From Clostridia bacterium (GTDB taxonomy: Bacteria > Bacillota > Clostridia > Christensenellales > Borkfalkiaceae), in assembly GCA_021203865.1 (NCBI GenBank), contig JAJQAJ010000034.1, positions 1 through 35,485 on the forward strand: a stretch of DNA of 35,485 nucleotides. The letters run 5' to 3'. This document shows positions 33,214 to 35,485 of this stretch, piece after piece; within the stretch, counting starts at the first letter, position 1; each line of letters starts with the position of its first letter. Below the pieces are notes generated by a model that did not search any database, had not been told where the DNA came from, and worked only from the letters and a program-made list of their open reading frames with translations. The position numbers and the translations under genes were made by a program.

Positions 33214-34013
33214 CACTTGTAGATGTCCATCTCCATTCGAGATTTTCTTTTGACAGCGATGAGACGCAGTCAAACTACATAAAAAAGGCGAAAAAAATGG
33301 GTGCGGGCGTTCTCGGTTTTTGCGAGCATTTCGATTATGACGCTTATCTATACGGGGACGACATAGGACTTTGCGATCTCGACACCTATTTTGAAACCAT
33401 AGACTCGCTTCGCGTCAGACATCCGGACATAAAGATTCTGGCGGGGGTTGAGTTCGGCTACAGCGAAAAGGCCGAGGACAAATACATTGACCTTGAAAGA
33501 AAATACCCCTTCGACTATGTCGTCATGAGCGTCCACACTCTTCCGAAATACGGCGACTTTTTTAACGGCAAGGTTTTTGAGGACAGGACTTTGAATGGTG
33601 CCTACGACGACTACCTTTCGGCCGTCTTAAAATCTGTTCTTTCGCCCGCGGGGAGCGACATCATAGCCCACATAGGTTACCCGGAAAGATACTGCGAAAA
33701 GGAAAACTCCTCTTTGGTTTATTCTGAACACGCGGAAATTTTTGACAGCATTTTGACGGCAATCATTGAAACGGGCAAATGCCTTGAGATAAACACATCG
33801 ACTGCGGGCCTTGAAAAAGATTTCTTTCCCGACACGTCCGTTTTGGATAGATACATTGAGTTGGGAGGGAAAAAGTTTTCTTTCGGAAGTGACGCGCACA
33901 GCGCGCAAAGATTTATGGATAAGGCGGACGCTGTGAAGACGTATCTTACTTCACGCGGAATTGAAAAGATGCGTTATTTTGAAGCGAGAAAACAGGTCGA
34001 ATATTCCATTTAG
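33210..34013 (+). CDS. hisK: histidinol-phosphatase of the PHP family
   Basis: The 267-residue product belongs to the HisJ/HisK PHP family. Metal-binding motifs are HLH at 7-9, FCEHFD, SVHTL, IAHIGYPE and FGSDAH. Such enzymes dephosphorylate histidinol phosphate. No other histidine genes are nearby, so another phosphoester substrate is possible. The start is GTG at 33210, fixed by GAGGAG 5 nt upstream and by overlap with the rpiB stop. It is the last gene of the unit; no clear terminator follows. Confidence 0.85.
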   Translation: MTLVDVHLHSRFSFDSDETQSNYIKKAKKMGAGVLGFCEHFDYDAYLYGDDIGLCDLDTYFETIDSLRVRHPDIKILAGVEFGYSEKAEDKYIDLERKYPFDYVVMSVHTLPKYGDFFNGKVFEDRTLNGAYDDYLSAVLKSVLSPAGSDIIAHIGYPERYCEKENSSLVYSEHAEIFDSILTAIIETGKCLEINTSTAGLEKDFFPDTSVLDRYIELGGKKFSFGSDAHSAQRFMDKADAVKTYLTSRGIEKMRYFEARKQVEYSI

Positions 34014-34388
34014 TAGCCATATGCTGACGTGCGGTACGATGAGGTGTTCACTTGTTTTGGGGAAGCCAAATATCGCATGATCATTATTTGACTTTCCAAA
34101 GTGTTCTTTTTAATTGCGCAAATTGCTGAATCTGAGTTACAGATATGGAAGTCTACCGGTTTCTATGAAAACGTATCGTCTTACAAGTCATTGAAATTGT
34201 TATAAGACTTGCTTCATTTGTCGCATGGTTTTGCGTTCCATACTGAGTGATACCGAAATACAGCTTTGTGAATTTGGGATACTACATAACGGATTTTGCG
34301 GGAAAATGCAATGCCGCATGAGAAAGCAATGATTTGCGCACGTTTCTAAATTTCGGTGTCCGCGAAGGTGCCAAAAACTACGTCAGGA

Positions 34389-34417
34389 GCAAAATTAGCT
34401 CCGGAGCTTGATTTTGC
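34389..34417. repeat. 14-bp inverted repeat overlapping a -35 box
   Basis: GCAAAATTAGCTCC (34389-34402) and GGAGCTTGATTTTGC (34403-34417) are near-perfect complements that abut at CCGG. The right arm contains the -35 box at 34408-34413. It may be an operator for the downstream ATPase gene. Confidence 0.6.
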
Positions 34418-34437
34418 CTTTTAAAGTGTGCTATACT
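34408..34437 (+). promoter_or_regulatory. promoter of the accessory ATPase gene
   Basis: TTGATT (34408-34413) and TATACT (34432-34437) are 18 nt apart, about 46 nt before the start codon. Confidence 0.6.
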
Positions 34438-34482
34438 TTCCGCAGGTAAAGTATATTTTTAAAAAAGCGGATAGGAAAGGGT

Positions 34483-35485
34483 ATGGGTACGTATTTCAAT
34501 CCCGGGAACAAAAAATTCGAGACATATACTAAACGGAAAATATTTGTCGACAAAACGGGGATTATCGGATATCTTAATCAGTTCATGACGGAAGTTGACA
34601 AGTATGTATGCGTTTCCCGGCCGAGAAGGTTCGGCAAATCGGTCACCGCAGACATGCTCACGGCGTATTACAGCCGTGGGTGCGATTCGCGTACGCTTTT
34701 CGAAGGTCTTTACATCGCGAAAGGTCCTTCGTTTGAGGAGCATCTCAATAAGTATAATGTTGTGTATTTCGACGTCGCGCAGTTTATCAAAACCGACGTC
34801 AACGCGAAATGCGGAATTGAAAAACTTAGAAAAAATCTTTTTAAAGAATTGAGAAAAGAATACCCCGATATAGACTTCGGAGACCAAGATGACCTTATTT
34901 ATGTTTTTTCCGAAATCTATGAGGAAACCGATATTGGTTTTATCTTCATAATCGACGAGTGGGACAGTCCATTCCGTGAAAGGAAGAACGACAAGGACAG
35001 CCAGGAACTGTACATTCAGTTTCTTAAGGACATGTTCAAGAACCATGAATATATTTCTCTTGTCTACATGACCGGTATTCTTCCCATAAAGAAATATCTT
35101 ACGGGCTCCGCTCTCAACATGTTTTTTGAATATACGATGCTGGATCCCGGGCCAGTCAAGGAATACATCGGTTTTACCGCGGAGGAAGTTAAAAATCTCG
35201 CCGAAGGCACAGAAATCCCCTTCGACGATTTAAAATACTGGTATGACGGATACAACCTCGGAGGGGTCGAAATATACAACTCCAACTCGGTTTATAAAGC
35301 ACTCGCAAATAAAGATGTCCACGGATACTGGGAGAAGACGGAAAGTTTCGAGGACCTTCTGGGATATATCAAAGAGGACAGATTCGGGATACACAGGGTC
35401 ATACTTGATCTTTTAAGCGACATAAAACGGACAGTCAATTTTTCCGGCTACATGAACGACCTCGTGACGATAAACAATCTTAATG
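34483..35485 (+). CDS. AAA-ATPase-like protein (PF09820/DUF1703 type), cut by window end
   Basis: The open frame runs from ATG 34483 to the last base, 334 codons, and continues outside. The N-terminus has the family start GTYFNPGNKKFE and FVDKTGII. Walker A is RPRRFGKS (46-53), Walker B FIFIIDEWD (153-161) and a YMTGILPIKKY sensor region follows. WYDGYN near residue 250 is typical. Such proteins usually carry a C-terminal PD-(D/E)XK nuclease-like domain beyond the window. They occur in many copies in gut anaerobes and their role is unknown. GGAAAGGG precedes the start. Its promoter overlaps an inverted repeat. Confidence 0.88.
   Translation, partial: MGTYFNPGNKKFETYTKRKIFVDKTGIIGYLNQFMTEVDKYVCVSRPRRFGKSVTADMLTAYYSRGCDSRTLFEGLYIAKGPSFEEHLNKYNVVYFDVAQFIKTDVNAKCGIEKLRKNLFKELRKEYPDIDFGDQDDLIYVFSEIYEETDIGFIFIIDEWDSPFRERKNDKDSQELYIQFLKDMFKNHEYISLVYMTGILPIKKYLTGSALNMFFEYTMLDPGPVKEYIGFTAEEVKNLAEGTEIPFDDLKYWYDGYNLGGVEIYNSNSVYKALANKDVHGYWEKTESFEDLLGYIKEDRFGIHRVILDLLSDIKRTVNFSGYMNDLVTINNLN

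Larger units (their letters stand above)
34014..34482. other. intergenic region before an accessory ATPase
   Basis: No convincing gene is seen. The plus strand has an interrupted open stretch at about 34050-34205 with one TGA, which I could not identify. The end holds a long inverted repeat (34389-34417), a promoter and a ribosome site. Confidence 0.6.

Noticed and set aside
34050-34205. open plus-strand stretch (AQIAESELQIWKSTGFYE) that might be a gene relic
   Set aside because: It is short, holds a TGA, and matches nothing I recognise, so I do not call it a pseudogene.

Overview
The window looks like a chromosomal segment of a Gram-positive, probably anaerobic, Clostridia-like Firmicute of intermediate G+C. 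The sequence evidence is a WhiA homologue, a large PHP-domain DnaE, a gene order matching Bacillus ywlC-ywlE-rpiB, a DnaD-domain replication protein, an ACT-domain/UPF0210 gene pair, strong AGGAGG-type ribosome sites, and many TTGACA-17-TATAAT promoters. I cannot assign a genus from sequence alone.

Layout. 1-470: an unassigned reading-frame tail, a hairpin, and a cluster of 15-bp repeats resembling the end of an insertion sequence. 470-943: a small acidic protein of unknown function. 1235-4607 (minus): a tightly coupled SWIM-finger protein and SNF2-family ATPase. 4979-8778: gdhA, then proB-proA and a small HMA (copper-chaperone-like) protein. 8900-9300: remains of a decayed accessory ATPase gene. 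9389-11578: a large lipoprotein with beta-helix carbohydrate-binding (DUF4353/Cthe_2159-like) repeats. 12036-17376: a PHP phosphoesterase, whiA and dnaE, each overlapping the next by one base. 17625-19586: pfkA and a PfkB-family sugar kinase separated by a terminator. 19685-21400: a cysteine-rich small protein and a CNNM/CBS/CorC membrane protein. 21537-22133: tRNA-Thr(GGT) and luxS. 22165-23859 (minus): a DnaD-repeat protein that ends in a helicase-loader-type zinc module. 24006-34013: a ten-gene, closely packed plus-strand array: degenerate alpha/beta hydrolase, signal peptidase I, ACT protein, UPF0210 protein, oligoendopeptidase F, replicative helicase DnaB, Sua5, a YwlE-type phosphatase, RpiB, and a histidinol-phosphatase-like PHP protein. 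34483-end: an accessory AAA-ATPase-like gene cut off by the window end.

Most of the window is housekeeping: nitrogen assimilation and proline synthesis, glycolysis, replication (DnaE, DnaB, DnaD-like), tRNA modification, protein export and peptide turnover. The less ordinary parts are the DnaD protein fused to a loader N-domain without any ATPase, the hydrolase with Lys at the nucleophile position, the apparent absence of rapZ and yvcK from the whiA locus, the ATPase pseudogene, and two genes (luxS and the PfkB kinase) that sit immediately behind terminator-like hairpins with no room for their own promoter. I did not find a CRISPR array, an intact transposase, a prophage or a recognisable defence island. 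No clearly new multi-gene system is evident.
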